Shown here piece after piece: positions 55,148-62,608 of a stretch of DNA of 64,000 nt. Within the stretch, counting starts at the first letter, position 1; the number at the start of each line of letters is the position of its first letter. Source of the stretch: Lachnospiraceae bacterium JLR.KK002 (lineage in GTDB: Bacteria; Bacillota; Clostridia; Lachnospirales; Lachnospiraceae); contig JAYMNP010000001.1 in the NCBI GenBank assembly GCA_036941025.1, forward strand, positions 3,060,501 through 3,124,500, given 5' to 3'. The notes beneath the pieces are model-generated. The model was not told the DNA's origin, did not search any database, and worked only from the letters and a program-made list of their open reading frames with translations. The translations under genes and the position numbers were made by a program.

Positions 55148-55236
55148 CGAGTGCGCATCCCGTCCGGAGGGCTTTCTCTTATAGGAAATCTATACGCTTT
55201 AACACTTCATAGTAACACGGTATTTCCTATAAGAGA
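55148..55236. repeat. Dispersed hairpin repeat, copy 4
   Basis: GAGTGCGCATCCCGTCCGGA and GGGCTTT match the copy at 12085 with few changes. A perfect 15-bp stem TCTCTTATAGGAAAT (55175-55189, with 55222-55236) closes it. Compared with copy 2, both stem arms carry matching changes (ACAGGAA to ATAGGAA), i.e. covariation. Confidence 0.65.
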
Positions 55237-55237
55237 A

Positions 55238-55284
55238 CAGGGCTGCCGCACCGGGATATTTTCATCCCTGATGCGGCAGCCCTG
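55238..55284 (-). terminator. rplJL terminator
   Basis: CAGGGCTGCCGCA and TGCGGCAGCCCTG form a 13-bp stem with an inner GGGAT/ATCCC extension. A short T/C-rich stretch follows on the minus strand. Confidence 0.75.
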
Positions 55285-55312
55285 CTTCAAGTCCTCAATC
55301 TGCCGAAAACAA

Positions 55313-55690
55313 TTATTTTAAGGTTACTTTAGCGCCTTCTGCTTCCAGTTTAGCCTTAATATCTTCTGCTTCTGCCTTTTCAGCACCCTCTTTTACTACC
55401 TTCGGAGCACCGTCTACTACTTCTTTTGCTTCTTTCAGTCCAAGGCCGGTTACTTCACGTACAACCTTGATAACTTTAACCTTGTTCGGGCCAACTTCGG
55501 TCAGCTCTACGTTAAAGTCTGTCTTCTCTTCCGCTGCGCCTGCACCGTCTCCGCCTGCTGCCGCAACTACAACGCCTGCTGCTGCAGATACGCCGAATTC
55601 TTCTTCACATGCTTTTACCAGTTCATTTAACTCTAATACACTTAACTCTTTAATTGCTTCAATAAATTCTGCAGTTGTTAATTTTGCCAT
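55313..55690 (-). CDS. rplL: 50S ribosomal protein L7/L12
   Basis: This stalk protein of 125 residues has an N-terminal dimer helix ([20 protein letters not shown]), an Ala/Gly-rich hinge ([12 protein letters not shown]) and the C-terminal factor-binding domain ([20 protein letters not shown]). It follows rplJ after a 115-base gap. AGGGAAATT-type purines precede the ATG. Confidence 0.99.
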   Translation of the reverse strand: MAKLTTAEFIEAIKELSVLELNELVKACEEEFGVSAAAGVVVAAAGGDGAGAAEEKTDFNVELTEVGPNKVKVIKVVREVTGLGLKEAKEVVDGAPKVVKEGAEKAEAEDIKAKLEAEGAKVTLK

Positions 55691-55772
55691 TATAATTTCC
55701 CTCCATTTTTATATTTGTTCTGGTTATTTCATACTTCACAATGACTCTGCAACACGCTCTGTTTTCGCCTCC

Positions 55773-55801
55773 GGCTCGCCAGTCCTGGCTGCTTTCGGTC
55801 T
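55773..55801 (-). other. Repeated post-gene motif, copy after rplJ
   Basis: On the minus strand AGACCGAAAGCAGCCAGGAC TGGCGAGCC begins 4 bases after the rplJ stop. It matches the segment right after rplK (57321-57350) at 27 of 29 positions apart from one inserted base. GCCAG/CTGGC can pair. See the findings. Confidence 0.6.
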
Positions 55802-55805
55802 CAGT

Positions 55806-56342
55806 TTAAGCCTCAGCAGTTTCTCCTGCCGGAGCAGCTTCTTCTGCTGCTTCTGCACCGCCGCCCTGTTCTGCAATCTGATTAAGAACACGGGCAAAGT
55901 TGGTAATCGGTGACTGAATGCTTCCAAGGAATTTGGAAAGCAGTTCTTCTCTGGATGGAACGGAAGCAATCACTTTAATTCCATCAGCGTCATAAAAAGT
56001 TCCCTCTACCACACCTGCTTTTAATTCCAGCGCCGGAGCAGTCTTTGCAAATTTTGCAAGGATTCTTGCCGGAGCAGTTGCGTCATCTTTGGAAACAGCA
56101 ATTGCATTGGGCCCTTCCAGCAAATCACTCATGCTTTCAAAGTCAGTTCCCTTAAACGCAAAATTCATCAGGGTATTCTTGTATACCTTGTATACCACAC
56201 CTGCTTCCCGCAGCTGTTTCCGCAGCTTCGTATCTTCATCTACCGTCAATCCACGGTAATCTACCAGCACTACAGACTGGGCATCCTTAATGTATTCGGA
56301 AATTTCCTGTACCACAGGCTGCTTTAATTCTACTTTTGCCAC
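55806..56342 (-). CDS. rplJ: 50S ribosomal protein L10
   Basis: L10 anchors the L7/L12 dimers to 23S rRNA. The 178-residue protein has the N-terminal rRNA-binding part (VVLVDYRGLTVDEDTKLRKQ) and a C-terminal stalk helix; the last residues are an Ala/Glu-rich tail. The start is GTG at 56342 with AAGGAGGTG upstream. An L10-type leader and an attenuator precede it, which points to autoregulation by L10 or the L10-L12 complex. Confidence 0.98.
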   Translation of the reverse strand: MAKVELKQPVVQEISEYIKDAQSVVLVDYRGLTVDEDTKLRKQLREAGVVYKVYKNTLMNFAFKGTDFESMSDLLEGPNAIAVSKDDATAPARILAKFAKTAPALELKAGVVEGTFYDADGIKVIASVPSREELLSKFLGSIQSPITNFARVLNQIAEQGGGAEAAEEAAPAGETAEA

Positions 56343-56375
56343 GAATTGTGCACCTCCTTATATTTTCTGTAAGAT

Positions 56376-56403
56376 AAAAACCTCTCTGTCCGAGACAGAG
56401 AGG
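56376..56403 (-). terminator. Attenuator in the rplJ leader
   Basis: CCTCTCTGTC and GACAGAGAGG pair around a 3-base loop, followed on the minus strand by TTTTT. It lies 34 bases before the rplJ start. Confidence 0.8.
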
Positions 56404-56505
56404 CTGAAATCATCTTTCATGGTTTACAGGTACAATGTACCTGTAAATTCCCTCGGCAGGCCACATGGTTACGCCTTCCGGCGCCTGCTGTCTTCGGTCA
56501 ATATA
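56404..56505 (-). promoter_or_regulatory. L10-type ribosomal leader
   Basis: On the minus strand the segment contains CCGAAGACAGCAGGCGCCGG and CCTGCCGAGG, the characteristic conserved parts of L10 leaders, plus a hairpin TTTACAGGTACA/TGTACCTGTAAA. Binding of L10(L12)4 is known to stop rplJL expression in related Firmicutes. Confidence 0.8.
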
Positions 56506-56512
56506 CTTGTCA

Positions 56513-56541
56513 AGTATAACATTCTATATTTCAGATGTCAA
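56513..56541 (-). promoter_or_regulatory. rplJL promoter
   Basis: On the minus strand TTGACA (56536-56541) and TATACT (56513-56518) are 17 bases apart, starting the leader transcript near 56506. Confidence 0.8.
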
Positions 56542-56549
56542 CATTAAAA

Positions 56550-57242
56550 CTAAATAAATCTGGCAGTATTGATTTTTACGCCCGGTCCCATGGTAGGAGC
56601 CAGGGTAACGCTCTTCAGATACTGTCCTTTCAAAGCGGATGGTTTTGCTTTAATGATGGCATCTATAAGGGTCTGGAAGTTGTCCGCTAATTGTTCTTCT
56701 GTAAAAGATGCTTTTCCAATTGGCACATGGATAATATTTGTTTTATCTAATCTGTACTCAATCTTACCGGCTTTGATATCGTTTACTGCTTTGGTAACGT
56801 CCATGGTAACAGTTCCTGCTTTGGGGTTCGGCATTAAGCCTTTCGGTCCAAGTACACGTCCCAGACGTCCTACAACGCCCATCATATCCGGAGTGGCAAC
56901 CACAACGTCGAAATCCAGCCATCCATCGTTCTGGATTTTCGGAATCAGTTCCTCTCCGCCCACATGGTCAGCGCCTGCTGCCAGTGCTTCGTCTACTTTA
57001 TCGCCTTTGGCAAATACCAGTACCTTAACTGTTTTACCGGTTCCATGGGGTAATACTACAGCGCCGCGAATCTGCTGTTCTGCATGACGTCCGTCACAAC
57101 CGGTTCTGATATGAGCTTCAATGGTTTCATCAAATTTTGCAATTGCAACCTTTTTAGCCAGGCTGATTGCTTCTGCAGTATCATACTGCACTGTCCTGTC
57201 GATTGCTTTTGCAGCCTCTGTATATTTCTTTCCTCGTTTCAT
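56550..57242 (-). CDS. rplA: 50S ribosomal protein L1
   Basis: This protein of the L1 stalk has 230 residues from ATG 57242 ([15 protein letters not shown]) with AGGAGGTT upstream; longer starts are unsupported. The signature [20 protein letters not shown] is present. It follows rplK in the usual rplKA pair. Confidence 0.99.
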   Translation of the reverse strand: MKRGKKYTEAAKAIDRTVQYDTAEAISLAKKVAIAKFDETIEAHIRTGCDGRHAEQQIRGAVVLPHGTGKTVKVLVFAKGDKVDEALAAGADHVGGEELIPKIQNDGWLDFDVVVATPDMMGVVGRLGRVLGPKGLMPNPKAGTVTMDVTKAVNDIKAGKIEYRLDKTNIIHVPIGKASFTEEQLADNFQTLIDAIIKAKPSALKGQYLKSVTLAPTMGPGVKINTARFI

Positions 57243-57320
57243 TCTAAATAACCTCCTGTGGTAATATCGGGAGCTGTCCCTCCCACGATTTTGCAAATAT
57301 GGCAGTTACATTCGACTATC

Positions 57321-57350
57321 GGCTCGCCAGTCGCTGGTTGCTTTCGGTCT
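57321..57350 (-). other. Repeated post-gene motif, copy after rplK
   Basis: On the minus strand AGACCGAAAGCAACCAGCGA CTGGCGAGCC overlaps the last base of the rplK stop region and runs towards rplA. It is nearly the same as the segment after rplJ (55773-55801). CCAG/CTGG forms a small stem. Confidence 0.6.
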
Positions 57351-57774
57351 ATTCCTCAACAGTAACTCCCATACTTCTTGCTGTTCCTGCAATCATGCTC
57401 ATGGCTGCTTCCAGAGAACCAGCGTTTAAGTCCGGCATTTTCAGTTCTGCAATTTCCTGAATTTTTGCTTTGGAAATGGTCGCTACCTTTGTTTTATTCG
57501 GTACTGCAGAACCGGATTTGATATTACATGCCTTTTTAATCAGCACCGGAGCAGGCGGAGTCTTTGTGATAAAACTGAAACTCCTGTCTGAATATACGGT
57601 AATTACTACCGGAATGATTAAATCTCCCTGGTCAGCGGTTTTGGCATTGAACTGTTTGGTAAATTCAACAATGTTCACACCATGCTGTCCAAGGGCAGGT
57701 CCAACTGGCGGCGCAGGTGTAGCCTTTCCAGCAGGAATCTGTAATTTGATATATCCTTCTACTTTCTTTGCCAT
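57349..57774 (-). CDS. rplK: 50S ribosomal protein L11
   Basis: This protein of the GTPase-associated centre has 141 residues. Conserved [20 protein letters not shown] at the N-terminus and the rRNA-binding C-terminal domain are present. AAGGAGG precedes ATG. It is needed for stringent-response sensing by Rel, which fits the separate alarmone synthetase in this window. Confidence 0.99.
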   Translation of the reverse strand: MAKKVEGYIKLQIPAGKATPAPPVGPALGQHGVNIVEFTKQFNAKTADQGDLIIPVVITVYSDRSFSFITKTPPAPVLIKKACNIKSGSAVPNKTKVATISKAKIQEIAELKMPDLNAGSLEAAMSMIAGTARSMGVTVEE

Positions 57775-57836
57775 TTGGAAATTCCTCCTTCATGTTTCTT
57801 TACAGGCATTCCGCGGAACCCTGTAAACTGTGCATC

Positions 57837-58355
57837 TTATAACTTTCTGATATCTGTGAAACTTATTTCAACCGGTGTTTCACGACCGAACAGGTCTACA
57901 TTGATTGTAACCATCTGCTTTCCATGATTTATGGACTGGATAATGCCTGCCGTATCTTTCCAGACACCGCCGGTAACTCTGATGGAATCTCCTTCCTCAA
58001 AGTCTACAACCACGTGACTTTCAACCTGGATACCCAATGGTCTCATTTCAGCTTCAGTGAGCGGTACGGGTTTGGAACCCGGACCAACAAATCCGGTAAC
58101 ACCTCTGGTATTTCTGACAACATACCATATATCATCATTCATAACCATGTTAATCAGAACATATCCTGGAAACATCTTTTTCTCCACGGTCTTTTTCACT
58201 CCGTTTTTCATTTCCACAACACTCTGCATCGGAACCCGTACTTCCAGAATCTGGTCCTCCAGATGCCGATTCTCGATTGTTTTCTCAATGTTCTCCTTGA
58301 CCTTATTTTCGTAACCCGAATAAGTATGAACTACGTACCAGTTTGCCTCTGCCAT
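57837..58355 (-). CDS. nusG: Transcription antitermination factor NusG
   Basis: The protein has 172 residues: an NGN domain (NWYVVHTYSGYENKVKENIE, FPGYVLINMVMNDDIWYVVR) and a C-terminal KOW domain (EGDSIRVTGGVWKDTAGIIQ). It binds RNA polymerase and links it to the ribosome or Rho. It lies 16 bases after secE. Confidence 0.98.
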   Translation of the reverse strand: MAEANWYVVHTYSGYENKVKENIEKTIENRHLEDQILEVRVPMQSVVEMKNGVKKTVEKKMFPGYVLINMVMNDDIWYVVRNTRGVTGFVGPGSKPVPLTEAEMRPLGIQVESHVVVDFEEGDSIRVTGGVWKDTAGIIQSINHGKQMVTINVDLFGRETPVEISFTDIRKL

Positions 58356-58371
58356 AAATCACCTATGCCTC

Positions 58372-58578
58372 CTATAATTTCACCAGGACATCCACACCGT
58401 ACTTAATGAATACATCCAATACGGCAATAATCAGACCTAATACAACAGAAGCGGCAACCACAGCCGCTGTCTGCCTGCCAAGTGACTTTTTGTCCGGCCA
58501 GATAATTTTGTTAAACTCAGCCTTAAGACCGGTAAACCAACTGGTTTTTGAAGCCTTTTCTGTATTGGTTTCTCCCAT
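58372..58578 (-). CDS. secE: Preprotein translocase subunit SecE
   Basis: This small single-helix subunit of the SecYEG channel has 68 residues. The conserved amphipathic segment GLKAEFNKIIWPDKKSLGRQ precedes one membrane helix (AAVVAASVVLGLIIAVLDVF). It is coupled to nusG. Confidence 0.97.
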   Translation of the reverse strand: MGETNTEKASKTSWFTGLKAEFNKIIWPDKKSLGRQTAAVVAASVVLGLIIAVLDVFIKYGVDVLVKL

Positions 58579-58614
58579 TTTTTACCTCCAGTGGTGTACT
58601 GTCACACCGTCCCA

Positions 58615-58764
58615 TTACTTGGTTTCCTTGTGTAATGTGTGTGTTCTGCAGAATCTGCAGTACTTTTTCGTCTCCATTCTGTCCGGATGAGTTTTTTTGT
58701 CTTTGGTCATGTTGTAATTCCGTTGTTTACATTCCGTACATGCCAGTGTAATTCTTGTGCGCAC
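58615..58764 (-). CDS. rpmG: 50S ribosomal protein L33
   Basis: This 49-residue gene reads [18 protein letters not shown] from GTG at 58764 (GGAGGTGG 8 bases upstream) and ends [10 protein letters not shown]. The CTEC and CRFC pairs show the zinc-binding form of L33. It is the first gene of the rpmG-secE-nusG unit, behind the promoter at 58831-58860. Confidence 0.95.
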   Translation of the reverse strand: MRTRITLACTECKQRNYNMTKDKKTHPDRMETKKYCRFCRTHTLHKETK

Positions 58765-58830
58765 AACTTCCACCTCCACTTAATTTCTAATTTTAGGCAT
58801 AAAAAAAAGACCTACTTCCATCGCCTGTCT

Positions 58831-58860
58831 ACTATAGCATATAAGGCCTGTTTTCGTCAA
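58831..58860 (-). promoter_or_regulatory. rpmG-secE-nusG promoter
   Basis: On the minus strand TTGACG (58855-58860) and TATAGT (58831-58836) are 18 bases apart; TGC before the -10 box gives an extended -10. Confidence 0.75.
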
Positions 58861-58899
58861 TACTTTTGGAGATATTTCAAAAAATAAACACAAATATAT

Positions 58900-58926
58900 T
58901 AACAAATTCTCTCCGGCAACCGATAT
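58900..58926 (+). promoter_or_regulatory. Sigma-28 type promoter of the FliD-like gene
   Basis: TAAC (58900-58903), 15 bases, then ACCGATAT (58919-58926) closely matches the flagellar sigma consensus TAAA-N15-GCCGATAT. It lies about 100 bases upstream of the start codon. Confidence 0.7.
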
Positions 58927-59025
58927 ATAGTGTAAATTATATATGACAAACACAAAATTATACAGGGAGTTGTTTTGTGCCCCCGTGCTTCGGCATGATT
59001 TCACGGATGAAAGGAGGGGATTTAT

Positions 59026-60327
59026 ATGGCCGCTATTGATACTGCTTATCATTATTATCTGAGCACTTATGCAAATCAGTCGGCTTCCCGTTATGATTCG
59101 CATAAAAAAAGCGAATTACGCAATATATATAATACAATCGTCAAAATAAATAAAGATGCCCCCCTCTATAAAATTAAACACTCAGGGGATGTTCAGAAAT
59201 TTGCCATAGACATTAAGGAAAGTACCCGCATTATCAAAAATGTCGTTGCTTCCCTTTCAGATGCGGAAGAAGGCATCGGTAACGCATTTCAGAAAAAAAT
59301 AGCTGTTTCTTCTCAGGAGGATGTGGTTTCAGCAGATTATATCGGAAACAATAAGGAAACTGACGAACTGGAAAGTTTTCTTATTGAAGTAAAAGAACTG
59401 GCATCTCCCCAGATTAATCTGGGTAATTTTCTGGATAAAAATCATCTGACTTTGAAGCCAGGTTCCTATTCTTTTGATTTGGAAAACAGCACTTCCACCT
59501 TTGAATTCCAGTTTACCATCAACGCTGACGATACCAATTACAGCACCCAGAGCAAGCTGTCAAACCTGATTACCAACGCCGACATCGGACTGAAGGCTTC
59601 TGTGGTGGAAGATGAAAACGGTTTGAGCGCTCTGCAGATTGAATCTGTCTCCACCGGAATTGCCCCGGAAGAACCGTTCCTCTTTTCCATTTATCCTCAG
59701 GGAACCAGAGATTCCATCTCTGCTGTGGAATCCCTCGGTATAGACCACGTTTCACAGGAAGCCAGAAATGCCCGTTTCCTTTTAAACGGAGAAGAACGGT
59801 CTTCTTATGCAAATACTTTCACCATCAACCATGCTTTTGAATTAAGACTTCACGGAATCAGTGAAGAAGGCAATCCGGCAGTCATTGGTTTTAAGACCAA
59901 TGCAGACGCCATGGCGGAAAATATTCAGACCCTGGTGGATTCCTATAATTCTATTCTGCACACTGCCAACAAATATTCCGATTCACAGCATCAGAGCGTG
60001 AAATTATATCGGGATATGAGCAGTACAGCCTTTGCATTTCAGAACAGTCTGGAAAGTATGGGGCTTCTGGTGGATGATAAGGGCGAAATTTCCATAGATA
60101 AGGCTTTGCTGACCGAATCTGTTTCCGAGGACAACGCCGAGGAACATCTGTCCGTATTAAATGATTTTAAAAACCTGTTAAATACCAAGGCGAACAACGC
60201 CTCTTTAGACCCCATGAAATATGTGGACAAAATTGTGGTTACCTACAAAAATCCGGTGAAAAATCATCTGGTTACCCCTTATATCACTTCCATTTATTCC
60301 GGAATGATGATGGATCGGTATTGCTGA
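59026..60327 (+). CDS. FliD-like flagellar filament cap/hook-associated protein
   Basis: This 433-residue secreted-type protein has no signal peptide. N- and C-terminal helices flank a beta-rich centre. ARFLLNGEERSSYANTFTIN and HAFELRLHG match the FliD insert domain pattern, and ADAMAENIQTLVDSYNSILH matches the FliD C-terminal domain. The N-terminal 100 residues (AYHYYLSTYANQSASRYDS) differ from classical FliD, so it may be a clostridial variant or related filament protein. AAAGGAGGGG precedes ATG. The sigma-28 type promoter supports a late flagellar role. Confidence 0.7.
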   Translation: MAAIDTAYHYYLSTYANQSASRYDSHKKSELRNIYNTIVKINKDAPLYKIKHSGDVQKFAIDIKESTRIIKNVVASLSDAEEGIGNAFQKKIAVSSQEDVVSADYIGNNKETDELESFLIEVKELASPQINLGNFLDKNHLTLKPGSYSFDLENSTSTFEFQFTINADDTNYSTQSKLSNLITNADIGLKASVVEDENGLSALQIESVSTGIAPEEPFLFSIYPQGTRDSISAVESLGIDHVSQEARNARFLLNGEERSSYANTFTINHAFELRLHGISEEGNPAVIGFKTNADAMAENIQTLVDSYNSILHTANKYSDSQHQSVKLYRDMSSTAFAFQNSLESMGLLVDDKGEISIDKALLTESVSEDNAEEHLSVLNDFKNLLNTKANNASLDPMKYVDKIVVTYKNPVKNHLVTPYITSIYSGMMMDRYC

Positions 60328-60346
60328 TGAATTTCCTGAAATACAG

Positions 60347-60385
60347 CGCTCATGTTTCTTCATTTTAAGAGATATGAGCGTTTTT
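60347..60385 (+). terminator. Terminator of the FliD-like gene
   Basis: CGCTCAT and ATGAGCG form a 7-bp stem with a 20-base loop, followed by TTTTTC, 20 bases after the stop. Confidence 0.7.
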
Positions 60386-60404
60386 CTCTGTGCAGGCGGA
60401 TTAC

Positions 60405-60437
60405 AAAACACCCCAGCCATTTCGGCTGAGGTGTTTT
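60405..60437. terminator. Bidirectional terminator before flagellin
   Basis: AAAACACCCCAGCC and GGCTGAGGTGTTTT pair with one mismatch around a short loop. T runs lie on both strands. It is 15 bases after the flagellin stop. Confidence 0.85.
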
Positions 60438-60451
60438 TATGACATTTTCCA

Positions 60452-61264
60452 TCAGAACTTCAAAAGTCTGTTTACCGTTCCATACTGTTCCTGCTGCTTT
60501 CTCTGCATCAGAATCCTGTATTCTTTCAGCAAATCGTCCTTTTTCTTATCAGAAACTGCTTTTCCGTAGTCCAGATCCTCAATACGGCTGTGGGCCGCTG
60601 AAGTATTCAGGGATGTATAGGAATTATTGTTGATGGTGTATCCCAGACGATTGTATGTGGCGCCAAGGCTGCTTCTGGCCGAGGATACATTGTTCAATGC
60701 ACTGTCAATAGCGGAAATATCGAAATTCTCTGTTACATTGTAGCCGGAAATCCCCAGAGAAGCGGATGTGGCATTGGGCATGGTAATATTCATTCCGCTG
60801 CCGTCGGGGCCGGACGCCACATGGGCGTTGGTCATGGTTCCGTCTAACAGGTTCTTATTGTTGAACTGAGTGCTGCCTGCTGCAGAAGTAACATACTCAT
60901 TTAACTGAGAAATCTCCTGCTGTATGGCTGCCCGGTCATCGGGGCCGTAAATGGCCGAATTGGATGCCTGTACGCTCAGTTCCCGCATACGCTGCAGAGA
61001 ATCGGAAATCATGGAAAGACCTCCGTCTGCCACATTTACCATATCCTGAGCAGTAGCGGCATTTCTGGTGCCCATATCAAGGCCTTTCTGCTGCTTCAGA
61101 AGTTTCTGGGCAATGGCAAGGCCTGCTGCATCATCTGCCGCTGAATTGATGCGCTTTCCGCTGGAAAGTTTCTGCGCGTTGCGCTGCTGGTTCAGATGCT
61201 GATTTTTGTATAAACTCTGATTCCTGTATAAACTCTGGCTTCTGCCAATGGATGAAATACTCAT
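60452..61264 (-). CDS. fliC: Flagellin
   Basis: This filament subunit has 270 residues. The D0/D1 N-terminal part contains AQKLSSGKRINSAADDAAGL and AQDMVNVADGGLSMISDSLQ with RMRELSVQASN. The C-terminal part is recognisable (ARSSLGATYNRLGYTINNNS) but ends unusually basic and polar (EYRILMQRKQQEQYGTVNRL) instead of the common QANQ-type ending. The variable domain is very short. The N-terminus has YRNQSLYKNQ repeats. A sigma-28-like promoter and AAAGGAGG lie upstream. Nearby sugar genes suggest that it is glycosylated. Confidence 0.92.
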   Translation of the reverse strand: MSISSIGRSQSLYRNQSLYKNQHLNQQRNAQKLSSGKRINSAADDAAGLAIAQKLLKQQKGLDMGTRNAATAQDMVNVADGGLSMISDSLQRMRELSVQASNSAIYGPDDRAAIQQEISQLNEYVTSAAGSTQFNNKNLLDGTMTNAHVASGPDGSGMNITMPNATSASLGISGYNVTENFDISAIDSALNNVSSARSSLGATYNRLGYTINNNSYTSLNTSAAHSRIEDLDYGKAVSDKKKDDLLKEYRILMQRKQQEQYGTVNRLLKF

Positions 61265-61300
61265 AATATGCCTCCTTTCTTTTTCTAAAATACTGTATGC

Positions 61301-61327
61301 TGTTCGCCACTGATGTTATTAGTTTTA
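61301..61327 (-). promoter_or_regulatory. Sigma-28 type promoter of flagellin
   Basis: On the minus strand TAAA (61324-61327), 15 bases, then GGCGAACA (61301-61308). The spacing is exact and GCGA is close to the CCGA core. Confidence 0.55.
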
Positions 61328-61399
61328 TTATAGCAAAGGAGGAAATTTTTGCAATGATTATCCGGAAAAATTTTCAGGAAAGGTCATTAATTCCCGGCT

Positions 61400-62566
61400 C
61401 TAATGCACCAGCCGCAGCATCTGCCGTACCCGCACTTCCAGAGAATACCGTTCTTTTGCTTTTTCATAGCCGTTCCGGGCAATTTCCAGACGTTCTTCTT
61501 CGTGCTCCAGATAATATCTGATTTTGTCAGTCAGCTCTTTTTCACTGGCATAGATTTCCAGATCTTTTCCAATTTCAAAATACTCCGGTATTTCACTCTG
61601 GTAATTGGTCAGCAGAAATCCGCCTGCCCCCAGAATATCCCAGAACCGCAGGGGCAGACCTGTCCGTATGGGTTTGGAAGTAAAGTTCAGATTGATTTTG
61701 GACAGATGGAAAACTTTCGGCATGGCTGTGGCAGCGCTGGCAATTCCCCGGTAGCTGGCACGGGGCAGAACACTGAAATCACTGGACGTATACAAATCCA
61801 GTTCAAATTCTTCCGACACCCGTTTCAGCAGACGGAGTCTCTCCTGCTCCGTAACCTTGCTGCCCAGATACAGATGGGCCATGGCCGCCCGCTCATTGTG
61901 TTCCGCACGTTCCGGAAACTGATAAAAGGGCACTTTTTCTTTGAAAGCCTGCAGAATTTCCTCCGTAATACATTCCTCCAGAAAATTATAGCCGTACACT
62001 TTCACCTGCGCTTCTATTACCCCGTCCAGATAACCTTTCAGATAGCTGTCCTCTTTCAGGTAATTGTATGGACATTTCTCCGTATAGAGGGAACCTACAA
62101 AAGATACTTCCGCAGCATATTTTTCTCTGTCCTGCCTGGTAATGTGTTCCAGCAAACTGTCCAGACGGACATAATCCGCGCCCAGAGGCAGATAGAAAAT
62201 CTTCCTGGGGTTCTTCGTATGAAATTCCTCATACAGCGCATAGTCAAACAGAAAAATGCGGTTCCAGGAATTGCTGACAGAATGGGAATACAACTCCATG
62301 GCCGGACAGTCCACCACCCAGCTCACATAAGGTATATGAAAAATATTGCACACTTCCGAAATCACCGGAAAAAAGCTGACGCTGAATACCATCTGGTATT
62401 CCTGCTTTTTCAAAGCCCCGCTGACCAGGTTCATCTGTCCCCTGGCCCCCAGCTTTTTATTTTTCATTTCTTCCGTGATTTCCGTTACTTTATGCCCCAG
62501 TCTGGTCAGAACCGCCAGAATGTCCGGCTCGCAAATACTGTTATATCGGTAAAATAATATATTCAT
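61400..62566 (-). CDS. Glycosyltransferase (CgeB/DUF3880-like)
   Basis: The 388-residue soluble protein has two Rossmann-like halves. The N-terminal half (NILFYRYNSICEPDILAVLT) resembles DUF3880/CgeB-type domains. The C-terminal half has the donor-binding pattern PLRFWDILGAGGFLLTNYQS and a following EIYASEKELTDKIRYYLEHE segment. Such enzymes often sit in flagellin glycosylation islands. It lies between flagellin and legB on the same strand. No good ribosome site is seen because a 14-base repeat fills the leader, so translation may be coupled to legB. Sugar and acceptor are unknown; flagellin is the likely acceptor. Confidence 0.78.
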   Translation of the reverse strand: MNILFYRYNSICEPDILAVLTRLGHKVTEITEEMKNKKLGARGQMNLVSGALKKQEYQMVFSVSFFPVISEVCNIFHIPYVSWVVDCPAMELYSHSVSNSWNRIFLFDYALYEEFHTKNPRKIFYLPLGADYVRLDSLLEHITRQDREKYAAEVSFVGSLYTEKCPYNYLKEDSYLKGYLDGVIEAQVKVYGYNFLEECITEEILQAFKEKVPFYQFPERAEHNERAAMAHLYLGSKVTEQERLRLLKRVSEEFELDLYTSSDFSVLPRASYRGIASAATAMPKVFHLSKINLNFTSKPIRTGLPLRFWDILGAGGFLLTNYQSEIPEYFEIGKDLEIYASEKELTDKIRYYLEHEEERLEIARNGYEKAKERYSLEVRVRQMLRLVH

Positions 62567-62608
62567 ATCATCTGCTTCTCATCATCTGCTTCTCATCATC
62601 TGCTTCAT
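62567..62608. repeat. Triple 14-base tandem repeat before the glycosyltransferase gene
   Basis: ATCATCTGCTTCTC occurs at 62567, 62581 and 62595 (the last ends AT). It fills the whole gap from the legB stop to the glycosyltransferase start and so lies where the ribosome site should be. Confidence 0.85.

Larger units (their letters stand above)
54963..55312. other. Intergenic region with repeat copy 4 and the rplL terminator
   Basis: Left to right: a short AT-rich stretch upstream of the ATPase gene; a hairpin-rich segment with AGTCGCTTTAGCGACT (55120-55135); dispersed repeat copy 4; and the rplL terminator. No gene is supported. Confidence 0.6.

Noticed and set aside
61403..62557. Plus-strand 384-codon frame
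   Set aside because: It is antisense to the glycosyltransferase gene, with His/Gln/Phe-rich unnatural composition.
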